Assembly (NCBI RefSeq): GCF_001039355.2
Contig: NW_019775521.1
Coordinates: forward strand, 1,684-65,683
Reading direction: 5' to 3'
DNA: 64,000 nucleotides
From: Lingula anatina
Lineage: Eukaryota; Brachiopoda; Lingulata; Lingulida; Lingulidae
The notes under the pieces were generated by a model. That model had not been told where the DNA came from. It saw only the letters and a program-made list of their open reading frames with translations, and ran no database searches. Numbering within the stretch: position 1 is the stretch's first letter; every line of letters begins with the position of its first letter. Of the stretch, positions 1 to 13,366 are shown in pieces. The position numbers were made by a program, and so were the translations under genes.

Positions 1-342
1 GGGGGGAAGCCATGGTCCTAGCTATACTTATTAGTATCAATTACAGATATACAGGTGCACCTTAAAAAGACCCTGACATGAAATCAGTTTCACTCTCTTT
101 CACAAGTTCACTTCCTGCTTTTTAGTCTATATTATATAATATCATTATGCGGTGTTGAGCATGGGGCTCCTTTGAAATGACTGTCCTATGTAATAGGCAG
201 GCTATTAAGTTTTGTCATTCTCTCCAAATGAACCTTTCCAGACTGCTTCATGTATTATTATCACACTACTTACTATCACACTCCGTGTGAAATAAGACAT
301 ATCCTCATATCCTCCTACTCTCCCCCTTAAGACGGCCATCTT

Positions 343-634
343 AGAGGGCATTCAGAACTAGTTGATCTGCCAATTAACAGATCCGTGGACTAAATATGGA
401 TGACTCACTTAAAAGCAGGGCCAACTAATCCCCTGTTGGTCTCCCCACCTCCACACATGCCATCGCTGCAGGGGCCTTGTAATTAATCCTCGAAGACAAG
501 ATTTTATCTGCTTAACAGTATGTGAAGGCAGGGAGACCATCAGGGGATTCAGCAGTGCTGTTTTTAAGTGGGATCACCCATATTTAGTTGGTGGATATGT
601 TAGTCTGCAGATCATCTGCTCTGAATGCGCTCTT
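343..634. repeat. Palindromic MITE-like element
   Basis: Two imperfect inverted arms of roughly 130 bp face each other. The left arm (GCATTCAGAACTAGTTGATC, then ACTAAATATGG, CACTTAAAA and AATCCCCTG) is matched in reverse order and complement by the right arm, which ends CTGAATGC near 628. Flanking sequence on both sides contains TAATAGGCAGG (191-204 and about 638-648). No coding potential. It reads as a non-autonomous foldback DNA transposon; the exact ends are not certain. Confidence 0.6.
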
Positions 635-3600
635 ATATAATAGGCAGGTTAAATCAAGTTGACATTTTCTTATACTAGTACTTAGCCTTGACCAGACAGC
701 ATTAGGCATTATTAACATGCACCATGTGAAAAGGGACACAGATTCTCACCCCCCCCCCCTCCCTTCCTTAGACAGCAAGAAAATAGGTCATCATTCATAA
801 ACAAATAAACAAATATAAATGTCCTATCTGGTGGTTGAACCAGGTTCACTACTCCCTGATAAAGCCTGACCTCACTCAAGTTAGGGGCCAACTGGGTTAC
901 ACTATCTACTATATGACCCAACTACTCCATATATAGACATAATTGAAAATGTTGATATTACAGCTTCACTCACGCCATGCTGCCAGTGGTTGCATTTCCC
1001 TGTGATATTGTGCTAAATAATCTTACTTAAATATCTATATTTTTACCAAATTATTCTTAAAAAAACAAATCACATCAGTAAATCAGTTTTTAAACCTAAG
1101 TGAATGTAAGCCATAATTTTCAGTTGCTGGTGATATTACAGACCTAATAATTATTTGTTGTCTGAGTGCGGTAAATTTATAACCATACAATCTAACACAT
1201 CTGTTGAGTTAAAATACAAAACTCCTGACATGGTCTCCTATCCTTTACATAAACTCCATTGCTGTTTTTTTTTCCTATCATTTTTTTTCATCTTTCTTGT
1301 TTTGTAATTTTTAATTTTTACATCAGTTTACGATTACACATCAAACATTCTTCCACATGGTACAATTATTCTGACAGGACATTATTAATTTTCGAATATT
1401 TTTCCACACTGTACAATTATTTGGACAGTACAATTATTTGGAACTTCAGAGTAAATTTAAACCTTATATAACATGCAATGCAACCATCCTAGATAGTATT
1501 TCTTAACTTGCAGAATTGAAAAACTATATTATACATATGAAACAAAATGCAGACATAATAATCAAGCTAGCATCAAAAACATATGCTTCGTGTAAAGACC
1601 ATACAGCCTCTACATCTCCATGGTGTCATATTTGAAACATCTCTCACTTTCTAACAGCAGTAATCATAACAGTTAACATTTAAGACTTAAATCACTTTAC
1701 TGTCAAAACAAAATTTATGTTGAACTAGAAAAAAAGTATGCCCCATAATATGTTAGCCACCTGGTTTATGAACTATTAACAGAATAAAATAATAATCAGC
1801 CAGGTTTATCAAAATAGGGTGCAACTCCGATAGTAGATGAATAGCCATTTATCAGTTAGGCTGTATAAATCTAGAGCTAAATGTAGATAAAGAACTGTAT
1901 GCTTCAGAGACATCATTTGTGAATTACTGTTCATTTATGCTATAATGAGTTGAGGAATATAGTTGACCCCACTGTGAACTTCTGTATAGGACTTCATGTA
2001 GTGTGCATGGTATAGGTTTTTAGCTCCATCTTCATCCATTTTCTGCATTCATTAAATTTTCTATGGGTTGATCAGAAGTGAATATTTGATGTTTAAAAAA
2101 AAACTAATCCAAGGATTGAAAAATAAATTAATTAATAAAAGTAGAAAATCTCTCCAGTGGTGAAAAATGGTCCATAGATATAACTTGTAATTTTTGGCAA
2201 GAAAAAATATACTAGTATATGAATTTTAATGGGGTTTAAGCAATTTTCAAGTACTTTGTAGCCATCACAATATGAAGTAACTGTTCCAAATCCAGAATCA
2301 CCATTTAAACTCATTACTTAATAAAACTTTATCTTCAATTGGCTATTGGTGACTTATTATTACATGCAATCCTTGCATCTTTGAACAGGTGTAATACTAG
2401 TTATTCCATTGTCTCTCAAAAGTATTTCAAAAGCCTTTGGATTATAAGAAAATATATGGCCATTACCAAGAAAATGGAAAGACTTCAGATCATAACTTTA
2501 AAAATCCCATCTGTGTTCTGTTCACCTTTAAAAAACATCTAATAAATGAATATATATATACTGTATATTAATTAAATATTGCTCACTGACCTCTGTCTCC
2601 TCACAAAATATCCAATGGTCTTTCATAAACAATACAGAATATCCCTCAGCTATTTAAAATATCTTGCTGAAGACAATTTTAGTCGATTGTCTGCTCATCA
2701 CACCAACTTCCCCATGAATCAATACCCAGTAATGGCTTGAAACTCTCCGCAAGTCCCTTAGCAATTTTTGCTTTTCATAATATTCAAACCACCATTCCAT
2801 CATCTGTGGTTATGTTGGAATGTGAAATGGGTTGAATAATGGAAAGCGCAGAGAACTTCACATCTAGATTTTATTTTCTTGTTTTCATTCCTTTTTCTTT
2901 CCTTCATTATTTCTATTCTATTTATTACTAATTTTTTTTTTTTNTGCTGAACACGAACCCATTTCTTTGCTGGGGGCCTTGAAAGTACCTGTAAGTACTG
3001 AGGAAGTTTGCCGGAACCTGTAACAGACCTTGTTAACAAAAGTGTCATTTGAGGATTGGAGCTGAAAATTAGTGACTTTGATGACCAAATTAATGGCTTT
3101 TTTTTTTTTTTGGGGGGGGGGGGGCATTTCAATTGTGTTTAACCAGGAATAACAATAAGCCAAGGAGACGTTAACCCCCCCCCCTTTGCTCACATCATAA
3201 TTTTGGATGACCTGTTTCAAAACCCTGGCTTAACCTGAGGTTTCCTGAAATTACGGGTTTAGACAGGATTTTGCAGTATTTGAAATGTACTAAATAAAAA
3301 AAAAATGAAAGATATCATTTTGAAGATGATGTACAAATGATAAGAGATTGACCCAGGGCATTTCTTCTAATCTTTGCATGAAGTTATAAAAGAAGAAAGG
3401 GGAAATCTCCTACAGTCTTTATCGCAAGTACTAAGATACACATCACATGTTAAAATCTTTACCAAGTGCAGACAAATATAATTTAGAAAGCAGTTTCACA
3501 TCTGATTCAGTCTTGGCTATGTAAATATACTCCTGAAGGGGATGAAAAAGATGTTTTTGTATATGTCAGACTCAGTCTCATGTGATTCTGGAACATTAGC

Positions 3601-4677
3601 CCAAAGAACAAGGGACTTAAGGACAGAAATAACAGACATGGCCTTGCTCAGACAACATTGATTTTTTCCTCAAATTTACATACTAGTAAGTACAGACTGA
3701 AAAGTTTTATCAGATGACTAGACTAATGCTGTGACTTCTGAGGCCTCCTTCCCAAAAAGTTAAGACCAGTTTTCAGGCTATTCTGTAAAGTTAATTTCTA
3801 TAACCTGACCAAGATTTCTGGTCATTCAGCAAACACCTTTTGGGCCGTTTCCCAGTCCAAAACAACACTGGTCTGAATGCATGCTGTGTATAAAAACCAA
3901 ATTTAAAGTAGGCCACTGCAGTCTTTAAGCCTAATACCACAGAGGTCAGATATATGTACTGTTACACAGCATAAGCAATGTTCTTGTCCTTTGTTTTTTA
4001 TTAATAAATTCCCCAGATCATGCACATTCATCATTAACTCTACAGTGGCTGAGGGATTTGAGGTGGGATTTGGTAAAGATAACACATATCACAATGATAT
4101 CAGTTGCACAGGGAATCGGGTTTTACATTTAATCATATTGTAGATGTCCTATTTTTATTATTCTTTACATTTTATAACTGACAGCAGTCTGGCACAGGCA
4201 TACATATACATTTAAAACACAATGAAACTGGGTTTATCAATCAATACTGTTCACATCATAGTCTATAAATATGAATTTTGCCTCAGAATATATGACTCCA
4301 ATACAATAGAAAATTCAAATCATGCTGTCTTTTATATTACTCATATTTATTGTGATTGGTCTAGATGTTGTATTCAATACAAAAGTCTTTGATCCCATCA
4401 AAAGAAGAACATACAAGTACTAGAATAAAGTTCACATGTATAGCTTTCATTCTAAACAGGTACTAGTATGTATATCCCCCTCCCTGCCTTTCCCCCGGTT
4501 ACTGTCAAAGCATGGCTAGGAAATGTAAGCTGAGAACTGAAACAAGACAAAAAATTGCAAGAGTCTAGGTATTTTACAGTATCTTCAGTGGTTTGATATT
4601 CTACATAGAATTATAACTACAAACTGATATCTGAGTTTCAGAGATAAGTTTCAAAGCTTGCAGTACACCATATTAAC

Positions 4678-4679
<2 letters not shown>

Positions 4680-4714
<35 letters not shown>
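4680..4714. repeat. AT dinucleotide microsatellite
   Basis: Uninterrupted (TA)n run of about 17 units. Confidence 0.9.
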
Positions 4715-4716
<2 letters not shown>

Positions 4717-5516
4717 AAAATGATACTATCATTAGTTTCTCACTTAAGCTATGAGTAAATAAGTAACAGACATGATTTTGAGTTGTAAGAAAAAAAGAGG
4801 GAAGAGTAAAGAGGAAAAAAAAACGGGTATCTGAAGTAAAAGACGGGAAGTCTAAAGAGGAAATAAAATGGTCTCACCTCATAGTAACCTGATACATCAC
4901 TGTCTCCGGAGAAAACCAAATAAGGGTAATGTCACAAGCAATGACAGTAACTGAGCCTGACGACAATGAACTATTTCAGCGTGATCACAATGATACTTTC
5001 CTCGAGTCAAGGCCTTAGTTTATTGCAGCCCTCTCTATCAGAGCTACTGACCACAATACGTTGGCCTGAAACAGCTCTTAAGGTCAATTAGTCCCTCAGA
5101 ATAAAGACACAAAGCTCGACAAGCCCGAGTGAGTCACTCTCAGTCACTCGCAAGATGAATATCGCTCAGAATCAAACACATTGCTCGTAAACAATCTAAG
5201 TTCACAACTTTTTTGCAGTCGATTTAAAGTTAGAAGAATATTGGCAATTAACCAGATAACTTACCTCCCGAAACTGCGATATACAGAGAGTGAATATCCA
5301 AAACCCGAGAATAAGGAAGTGAAGGTTGTGAACAAAAACTTAGTTAAAACACGGGTTTACACTTTCACCGAATCGCGGAAGTGACTCGCTCTGAGTCACA
5401 CGACATTGGGCATGCGCAGAAGGTTGATTTTTTTCTGTACTCCTTTTAAAGAAAAACTGAAACACGCTTGCTCCACATGCTAAGAAAATTATTTTGTTGT
5501 GATATTTCTCAGAGCA

Positions 5517-8500
5517 ATGTCGTTTTTCATAAGAAGCGGTAGAGGCAGAGGAGGAACTGCAAAGGGGTCGAAACGCAAGGTATGAGTGTGAACTGAAGAG
5601 TAAAAAGGGCAATACTAAACATATTTACAACTTGAGTACCTCCTCAAAAAATACAGGGGTAGAAACCGTTCTTGCGTTCAAGAAGGTACAGATAGAAATA
5701 ACTTTAAAGAAACATAGAAGGATTAATTGTGCTGCATTTGAGCTAAGCAATGGCGAATAGAAAGCATATTTATGCAAAGAAATGCCCTTACCAGGACACG
5801 GGCCCAATACATTGGTCGGGACATAATTATGAAAAATGAGTAATTATTTTAAAATTATTAACCCCCACCCCTTTTCCCAATCTTCAAGGATGAGGGGTCC
5901 ACATTTTTTGTTAAGATTTTGAATTATTGTACTAGTTGTAAATCCTTTAGATTTAGCATATTCAAAAATTGCACTTATGAACTAACTTCCTATTTTGAAT
6001 TTACAGATTGACAAAAGTAGTAAGCCACAGAAAAATGGTACAACAATACCAAACAAGAAGAAAATTAAAACAAAGTTTCAGTCAGGAGGAGATGAGGAAA
6101 TCCCCAGTGACTCAGATGAAATAAATAGGTTTGCAATCTTAAGATGTAATGAATAAAATAACAGACATAAGTCTTGTTTTAAAAACCAAAGTTTGACTAT
6201 ATTTTGACCCAGTGCAGAAGAATGAAATGAAATTTAATAATTTATCTTAATCATTATAAAGAAATACCCTGCCTAAGTTTTAGATCTGTAGTTTGTTATC
6301 TCAGAGGACCAGTACTGACTTAATTAAGTCTTTGTCTTTAAGATTATATCAGCTTTTGTTCAAGTATAGTTTATATTATACTTTAGCCTTAATTTATAAG
6401 CAATATTTATTCTAAAGGTCTGTTAAATCATCCCAATGTATGCATAATTGGAGTTAGGTATTTACACTTAACACATTTCAGCAGGGAATGGTTGTTAAAA
6501 TTAGCACAAATTACTTCTAGACTTTTAACTGGTTTTCAGTGAAGAAGAAACTTATACTAAAGGAAAATCCCATCAGTACAGCACAGATGAGGAAGAGGAA
6601 GAAGAGACTGCTCAAGAGAAAAAATTACGGCTTACCAAGCAGTATTTAGCTCAGCTGGAAGCAGAAGGTGAGAAGTTATATGAATTGATAATAATTTCTT
6701 CTGTATAGGATATATTTTCTCTAAATGTTGTTTAAGGCTCAAATCAGTGTGGCTGAATAGAATTTCTGAATTACCCTAAAGAATTGCACTTCAAATTTCA
6801 TTAAGATGGCAGAAAATAAGCTGAACAAAATTCATTTAATTTGATAATATTGTATGTAGCTCATTTTTTGCACCACATAATTCCTGCTGTTTTTGTCTCT
6901 TCAGAGGCAGAAAAAACAGACGATGAGGAAGGTCATGATTTAGTAGGAGAGAGACTCAAAACAGACATAGTGAGTCTGGCAGTGTGCCTTTCATACTTTG
7001 CCATTAACAGCAGTAAAATATTTATCTGATTATTTGTCCATTACTTTGTCTCAGTAAAAGTAACTGCCCTTTTTGTATTGACAAAAAAGCATAACATGAA
7101 AATTATTATACATCAATCTATTTTCATTTGGATTATTGTAATTATAGAAATACTGGTATTTTAGGCAGCATTCGTTAGCACCAGGAGCACACAACTATTT
7201 CCCTCTTCTCTGATCCTGTTGTTACAATAACTATACTTTTGATCTGTTCATGATTTTCAGAGCAGGTGCTAGTTGTGAGTTATAATATTGGTTCATTAAT
7301 GTGTTATTCATTTTTACAGTTAGAGCAGGCAGGAAAACTACAGAGAAAATTGGCAGATGAGGTGAGTTTTTTTTTTCCACAGGAATCATGTTTAATGGTA
7401 GAAAGTCTACTTGTGTTCATTCAAGTTTATTTAAAATATATTGGTTAACATTAATGTTTTATCCTGTCCAATATCTGTGCATATAGGTGTTTGGGTGTTG
7501 TAGTTCTCTCTGATGTGAATGCATTCAGGACAACATGATGTAATCAATATCCCTTACTTCCTAAACATATTTTCAGTTTTATGTCACTAACATATATTGC
7601 TACCAGTCATACAAGTCTTTCTTTATGTGGGTGAAAAAGTATCTGGTTATGTAATGTTCAGATATCCAGTCACGTCATTTACATTTTTAGTTCTCCATGC
7701 TCCAAAAAGATCAAGTCAATACCATAATTTCACCATAACATTCCATATAGTATATCCAGCCTTCCTCAAATGACATCACCTTGTTAAAAGGACAACATTA
7801 AGCTGTCACCTAATTATCACTATACTATACTATGTTATATTCCAGTATGTCCAACCATCACCAGATGACATCACATTGTTAAGAGGACACCAGTTAGCTG
7901 TCACCTGTCTAGTCATCACACCTGATGAGAAACACGTCTTCAGTGGCTCTAAAGATTGTTCTATTGTGAAATGTTAGTGCAGCAAGATAAAATTAACTTT
8001 ATGCAAACTGAAAAAGATAAATCAGATATTGGAAAATGTCTGTTTCTTAGAGTAGAAATTGTTTTCTTTACTGAAGATATTATCACTGTGGTCCTTTTTT
8101 TTCATAAAAAAGCATGTTATAGATCTCTTTAAACTGTTTAGCTTTGATGAAGAACGAAATTAATGCTGATTATTCCTGTATACTTATTCAGAGATTGGAC
8201 TCTAGGAAAAAAGCATGATTCTGAAAAACCAGAGAGATTGGACTATAGGAAAAATATGATTCTGAAAGACAAAATTTGGGTTGATAATTTCTAAGTGTAT
8301 ATAATTCCAGGGAGTTTGGAGTCTAAGAAGAAGGTTCACACTATCCACGGTGGTCGTAAGGGGACAGAGGACAGACATGTGGGTCACACGTCACATGTCT
8401 TATGTCTGGCTGTGTCATCTGATGGAACATTCCTGGTATGTCTGTCTGTCTGTTGAACTGACTATTCCAGTTATGCATAATGTGTACCAGCTAGGATTTT

Positions 8501-11309
8501 TTTTTTCGGAAATAAGTGAAAATTGTGTGTGTATATATATTTGCCAGAGAGAGAGAGAGAGTTGAAATGAAGAAGGCACTTTAAGATTCTATAGTAGTTT
8601 GTGTATACATTTTCATAGAAAACTTCAACAGGAATTGGAAAACCTTTTCTTAAATAAATGAACTTCTTTCCTTAATTGTGATTTTTTATTTGGATCCAGT
8701 ATTCCCTCTTTGCATTTTAGGTATCTGGGGACAGAAACAAATTAATACATGTTTGGAACCCTGACACATGCCAGTTACTGCATACATTCACTGGACATAG
8801 GGATGCAGTGTCTGTAAGTGCCTTCAGGACTTAATATAATCATATTAATTAACTAAGTGAAGGCAGTAAAATGTTAATTTAATGTACCCTAGTGTGTCTG
8901 TTCATATTATTATTATTATAATTGTCTTTTTTTGACAACATTATATGCCTGTTTAATAGCATAAATGTCCCCTGTTAGAATAGTTTATGCTATTAGAAAT
9001 ATGGAAGTTATAAGATATAAATTCAAACTTTTTTTCTGTTGTCTGTGTTCAGGGTTTGGCATTTAGACGCGGAACACACCAGCTTTTCAGTGCATCACAT
9101 GACAGATCAGTGAAAATATGGAACTTGGATGAGATGGCATACGTGGAGACATTGTGAGTGTGTATTGAAGATACTGACTAGATAAGTCATCCAGTTGTAT
9201 CTTACGTAATTTAATATAATGTTTTGAAAGTCCATTACTGGACTTTAATTTAAGACCAGTTAAAGGACATTGTGACACTGGCACTTGTCAGAATTCACAT
9301 AGACCAGCATTTTTGGACGGAAGATTTAAATTTTTTCAGTTTGTCAAAACTAAGATAGGTAGAGTCATGAAATTTTCAGCATTTATTTAAAACATCATTT
9401 TCCTACATTATTCCAAATTTCATTGTAATATATCTTCATTGAACTTTGTTAGTGATTTTAAGTTTTTTTTTATTATTTTTTATTTTTTTAGCCACCCATT
9501 ATATTTATATATATTCCAGATTTGGTCACCAGGACAGTATCAGTGGTATAGACAGTGGTACAAGGGACAGAGCTGTCACGTCAGGGGGAAGGGATGGGAC
9601 GGTCAGGATATGGAAAGTTGTGGAAGAGTCACAACTGGTCTTCCACGGCCACGGGTAAGTGGGCGCAAGGGGTCACTTAATGTGCTCTGGTCATTTAGGG
9701 TGGTTTGTTCTCCTATGTGTAATAAATTTTGTCAATTGGAGAATTAGTACGGTTTGAATCTAGTGTGAAATGCAGGTTTGCTAATAGATATTGTGGTGAG
9801 GAGACTGCATGGTGATGGAGGTAGGTGGTTGTTGATCAGTGATACAGAATGGTTAAGCCAGTTAGTGGCAAGAAAGCTAGTTGTCTAGCTGACTTCTTGA
9901 ATTACGCAAATGTATTTATGATATAAATAAGGACTGTTATAACATAGATATTATTTTATTTTTGGTTCCTTTTTCAGTGGTTGCATAGACTGTGTTGCTT
10001 TGATCAATGAGGAACATTTTGTGTCTGGAAGTGACAATAAGTGAGTACTGCTGTTGTATATATTATATATATCTGAGTTTAGATTACACTTCAGATGCCT
10101 TGAAGTCAAATTAAGAAAGTATTCTCTCATTTAATGAACGCAGGATTTTTGGTATAATCAAATAAAGAATATTTACTTCCTGTCTCATTGAATGTATTAC
10201 ATTGATTAACAAAATGTGTAGGAAATGTTCAGGAATATTTGTGTTTATTGTAAAGATGCAAGTCTTTTTTCTTCTGTTTTAGTTCACTTTCGCTGTGGTA
10301 TGTGCAAAAGAAGAAGCCAATCTGTACAGTGCAAAATGCCCACCCTGGCAGTGAAGATGGGGACCCCACTGTAAAAAATGAAAACTGGATAACGTCTGTT
10401 GCAGCAATACCAAATTCAGATCTGATTGCATCAGGTGAGCTCAAGTCATTGGGAAAAATAGCATTTTTTTAAGAAGGTAACTGTCATAACAAATGTTGGG
10501 ACATATTTAAAATGTTCAAGATATATGTAACACATAAGAGGGTTCAAAATTACAGACCTAATATTGGCAGCTAGTGGGTCTGACATTCATTCATTTAGAA
10601 TTAAAATAAATTACATTGGAATTCAAAACAGTATGATTTTTCCTGGACCAAATGATTAATTGTGTCTAAACTTTTTTTGTGTTTTCTGACAACTGTCTTT
10701 CTCCCAGCAGGTTCTAAAGATGGCTGCCTGCGACTGTGGAAGGCAGAACAAGGCTTCAGGGAACTAACTGTCCACCATGTGATACCTGTGGTAAGAGGGT
10801 CCGGAAGTGAACAGATTGTAGTGGGCTTAGGAAGACGTGTTTATTATTTATTTTCTTTATTATGGTTTTTATGTGTTTTTGGTTTTGATCCATTAAAAAT
10901 GTGCAGCTCTCTTTAACTATCTTCTTTACTACTCTTTACTATCCAGTAACCAGCAATATGGAATAGTAAATATTTTATAATATACAACGAGAAATGTTTT
11001 AATTTTTGCTGAATCATTTTTTGTATTCTGTTAGTGAGGGCTGTATTTCATAAGTTTATATTTCATTATTATTCTTGTTTATTTTTTCTCAAAGATTTAG
11101 CCTCATGTCTTGAGTCCTCCCATGATATTGATATATTTTGTGTCGTCTCCTTCCAGCGAGGTTTTATTAACTGTGTGCAGTTCTCTTCACAAGGCAACTA
11201 TTTGGTGGCAGCGGTGGGACAGGAACATAAACTAGGAAGATGGTGGAGACTGAAAGACGCCAAGAATGGTGTTTGTATCATCAGACTGAGGAAAAAGAAT
11301 GCAACATGA
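5517..11309 (+). CDS. RRP9: RRP9 / U3-55K, WD40 protein of the U3 snoRNP (complete, 14 coding exons)
   Basis: Known role: U3 snoRNP-specific WD40 protein of the nucleolus that binds the U3 box B/C region and supports the early pre-rRNA cleavages leading to 18S rRNA. Exons read from GT-AG junctions with consistent phase: 5517-5579, 6007-6128, 6540-6667, 6905-6969, 7320-7361, 7846-7972, 8311-8435, 8721-8813, 9053-9153, 9520-9654, 9978-10040, 10283-10434, 10711-10790, 11157-11309, giving 482 residues, close to the family's usual length. The N-terminal ~125 residues are basic then acidic (Lys-rich stretch, EEEEEE run). The WD repeats begin at about residue 150 (LLRGHQLAVTCLV; later DRSVKIWNL, DGTVRIWKV, DGCLRLWKA), and the end is the family signature VGQEHKLGRWWRLK followed by NGVCIIRLR. 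The start ATG opens with MSFFIRSGRGRGG; no earlier in-frame exon is seen. The last five exons are repeated downstream (13367-15296). Confidence 0.95.
7751..7824 (+). pseudogene. Degenerate extra copy of RRP9 exon 6 inside the preceding intron
   Basis: About 95 bp before the real exon 6 (7846) lies a diverged copy of its first ~75 bases, still preceded by an AG. It would read YIQPSSNDITLLKGQH and then stop, against YVQPSPDDITLLRGHQ in the real exon. The nucleotide match continues past the stop (AGCTGTCACCT). It looks like an old tandem exon duplication whose upstream copy decayed. Confidence 0.75.
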
Positions 11310-11960
11310 TGCTCACAAATTTGACTTGAATATTTTTATTGCTCTGAATTTCGAGAGGTCTTCTTCATGATAATGAATGCAACATTTTTGCAGTTTTTTT
11401 AACAATCATGAAGATAGTCCCACATTCATCCTTTCATTTAAGTTATTTTTATCTTGGGATAAAAATTACCCTTTTTTTATTAAGCCAAACTTAACGAAAT
11501 TAATCAAGCGTCCCTCTAGCAGGATACGAGGACAGCCCCCCCCTCCCCCCCAAAAAAAAATCACATGGAATACAAATATTAAATTAAATGTATAAAGTTC
11601 AAATCCTTTCATTCATTTTCTGCAACTTCAAAATAGAGATTATTTATATCACTAAAGAATTATTTTATCCTAATTTCATTTGCATGGAGTACAAGTACAG
11701 AAAATGTTTAAAAAAATTTAGGTGCTAATAAGCAAAACTGTTCACTGCAATACAGATAACGTGCTCAGTAAAAACTACTCATAACTAGTACTGCAGGTAA
11801 GTGTTCAAACAAATTAAATATAAGGTTCTTACTTGCCATATGCATGTATACCTAAGCCATGAAATACTGTATGGAGCGTCAAGGCAGTTCATCAATGAAG
11901 TAAAATTATTCTAATAAGAAATGATGTACAGTTCATATTTTGTATCTGTATTTAGAGGGA
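11310..11960 (+). other. RRP9 3' flank / probable 3' UTR
   Basis: AT-rich, no coding signal. It contains a C-rich/A-rich tract near 11538-11560. No canonical AATAAA is clear close to the stop. The same segment recurs after the second exon set (15297-15945). Confidence 0.5.
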
Positions 11961-11977
11961 TGTATTTAATGCAATTG

Positions 11978-13262
11978 TCACAGATACTCTGAAGTGATGA
12001 GTGCCATAATTGTCAAAGATCCTTCTAATGCGAATTGAATTTTCCTTGTACTTCTTCCTAGGTGGCTGTGTGGCTTCCCCTGCAAGCATCTGTGCTGACT
12101 ACATTTCCAGAAAACCCTGTTCTCTTTTAAGTATATCCAAAATTTTAAAAAAATGTATAGTGGGCTTCCAAGTTGGTCTGTAGTCCACAATGCCAACCTT
12201 CAGTGTCATTATTGGTTCTTGACAGGCCTTCAATCCTCTTTGCAGCATTGGGGTTACATCTAGCATCTTGTCTTCTTTTTGCTTGCCATATGATCTGCTA
12301 ATGAAGTTGTCCTCAAAGTATTAAATGATCAGCAGCAGAGAACGGTCCATTTCCTCTTGCACTGTCTCAAAAGCTACTACAGTATCTTCAGGGGAGACAA
12401 AAGCAAGTGCAGAAATTTTCCAAACCATTGTTGAAAAGTCACCATCACTCTGATATTGCTGTGCAAGCCCAATTTCTTGCACTGTATGCCAAATACACTG
12501 GCTGAGGTAGAAAAAACTTCTTTCACTTGGGTTTTGGGTAAAGAATGGCGGAAAGCATTCCTTAAAGCTACTTCGAAGTCTATCAGCACAGTATCAGGAG
12601 CAAGCTCAGGCCTGAGTTCTTTGAGCTTACTCACCAAATGGTATTAAGTGTCTTCTGTCTTGTTTGGGAGTAGGGCATAAATGCATGGGAGGATATGGCC
12701 CTCATGGAGTGCATGAATGGTTAACATGCAAAAAAAATTCTCTCGGGTGGCCTAAAAAGTTCTATCACAAAACCAGTTTGCAGATGCAGTAAGAGTTCTT
12801 AAGTTGTTTTCTGTTGCAATGACCAACATTCGATTAGCTGGGCCTTCCCCACTGTTGTAAAATAAGACTTCCGAGTACCAGAATTGCTCTGCATTTGATG
12901 TTCTTCTGTAGCTGTCTGGCAGTCTTTTTTTCCTCAGGTGTCGGAGGATTGGGTAGTAGATTGCCAGCGTCATGCCTGTATCTATTCTATAGCTTGAGTG
13001 ATTACAACTTGAGGGGTTCCCTCTGTTGTCTGGGCTCTTCGTTTCATAGTAGTTCTCAACTTCAAAACTTCTTTTTTTATGTTGCATATGCAACATGTGT
13101 GTGTTCACTAACACGGCCCACAACTTCATTTCCCAGAATTTCAGCGTCAAAACTTCTTTTTCTTTTGCATCTGCAACGTTTACAACTTTGGTTGTAGAAT
13201 CTTAACTTTTGCTTTGCAACCATGATTCCTTTTCGTGGTGCACTCACATATGAAATAACCAC
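11978..13262 (-). pseudogene. Decayed FLYWCH/MULE-type transposase-derived gene
   Basis: Read on the minus strand, pieces in several frames line up in the order expected of a FLYWCH zinc-finger plus MULE (Mutator-like) transposase protein. First a Cys/His- and Lys-rich start near 13077-13262. Then ANWFCDRTF at about 12752-12780, resembling the MULE first-Asp motif (usual form xxDGTF). Then LTIHALHEGHILPCIYALLP, then LKELRPELAPDTVLIDFE followed by ALRNAFRHSLPKTQV (12530-12630), then TWKPTIHFFKILDILKREQG and PPRKKYKENS (about 12010-12180). Frameshifts and stops break it, including a TAG after FLEM. It is a dead mobile-element gene, or host gene derived from one, carried inside the RRP9 duplication. 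Confidence 0.75.
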
Positions 13263-13366
13263 ACCTGCCTACTTAATTTGCTTTACATAAACATTTTTAT
13301 GTACAGNTTGTTATTTATTTATTTTTTTATTTTTTTAGCCACCCATTATATTTATATATATTCCAG

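Larger units (their letters stand above)
1..5516. other. Non-coding region upstream of RRP9
   Basis: No convincing coding exon is seen in these 5.5 kb on either strand. It is AT-rich and holds a palindromic element (343-634), homopolymer runs near 2930-2943 and 3101-3124, a single n at 2944 and an AT microsatellite at 4680-4714. Short open frames here show no domain or family resemblance. The last few hundred bases (about 5000-5516) must include the RRP9 promoter and 5' UTR, but I see no clear TATA box. Confidence 0.6.
9460..13306. repeat. Tandem 3.8-kb duplication, copy 1
   Basis: From just before RRP9 exon 10 (GCCACCCATTATATTTATAT) to ACATAAACATTTTT near 13297, this block is repeated almost base for base at about 13317-17058. 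Copy 1 is joined to copy 2 by GTACAG plus a single n (13307). It holds RRP9 exons 10-14, the 3' flank and a transposase relic. Compared with copy 2 it lacks the 156-bp MITE but keeps ~290 bp (about 12195-12487) that copy 2 has lost. Confidence 0.85.

Noticed and set aside
4866-4925. Possible splice donor of a minus-strand gene divergent from RRP9 (CTATGAGGTGAGACC)
   Set aside because: No coding sequence or further exon supports it.
5340-5612. Minus-strand open frame overlapping the RRP9 start
   Set aside because: It lies opposite RRP9 exon 1 and its 5' UTR and shows no domain or splice pattern of its own.
12895-13197. Plus-strand open frame of 100 codons
   Set aside because: It is the antisense of the FLYWCH/MULE relic, whose minus-strand reading gives the family motifs.
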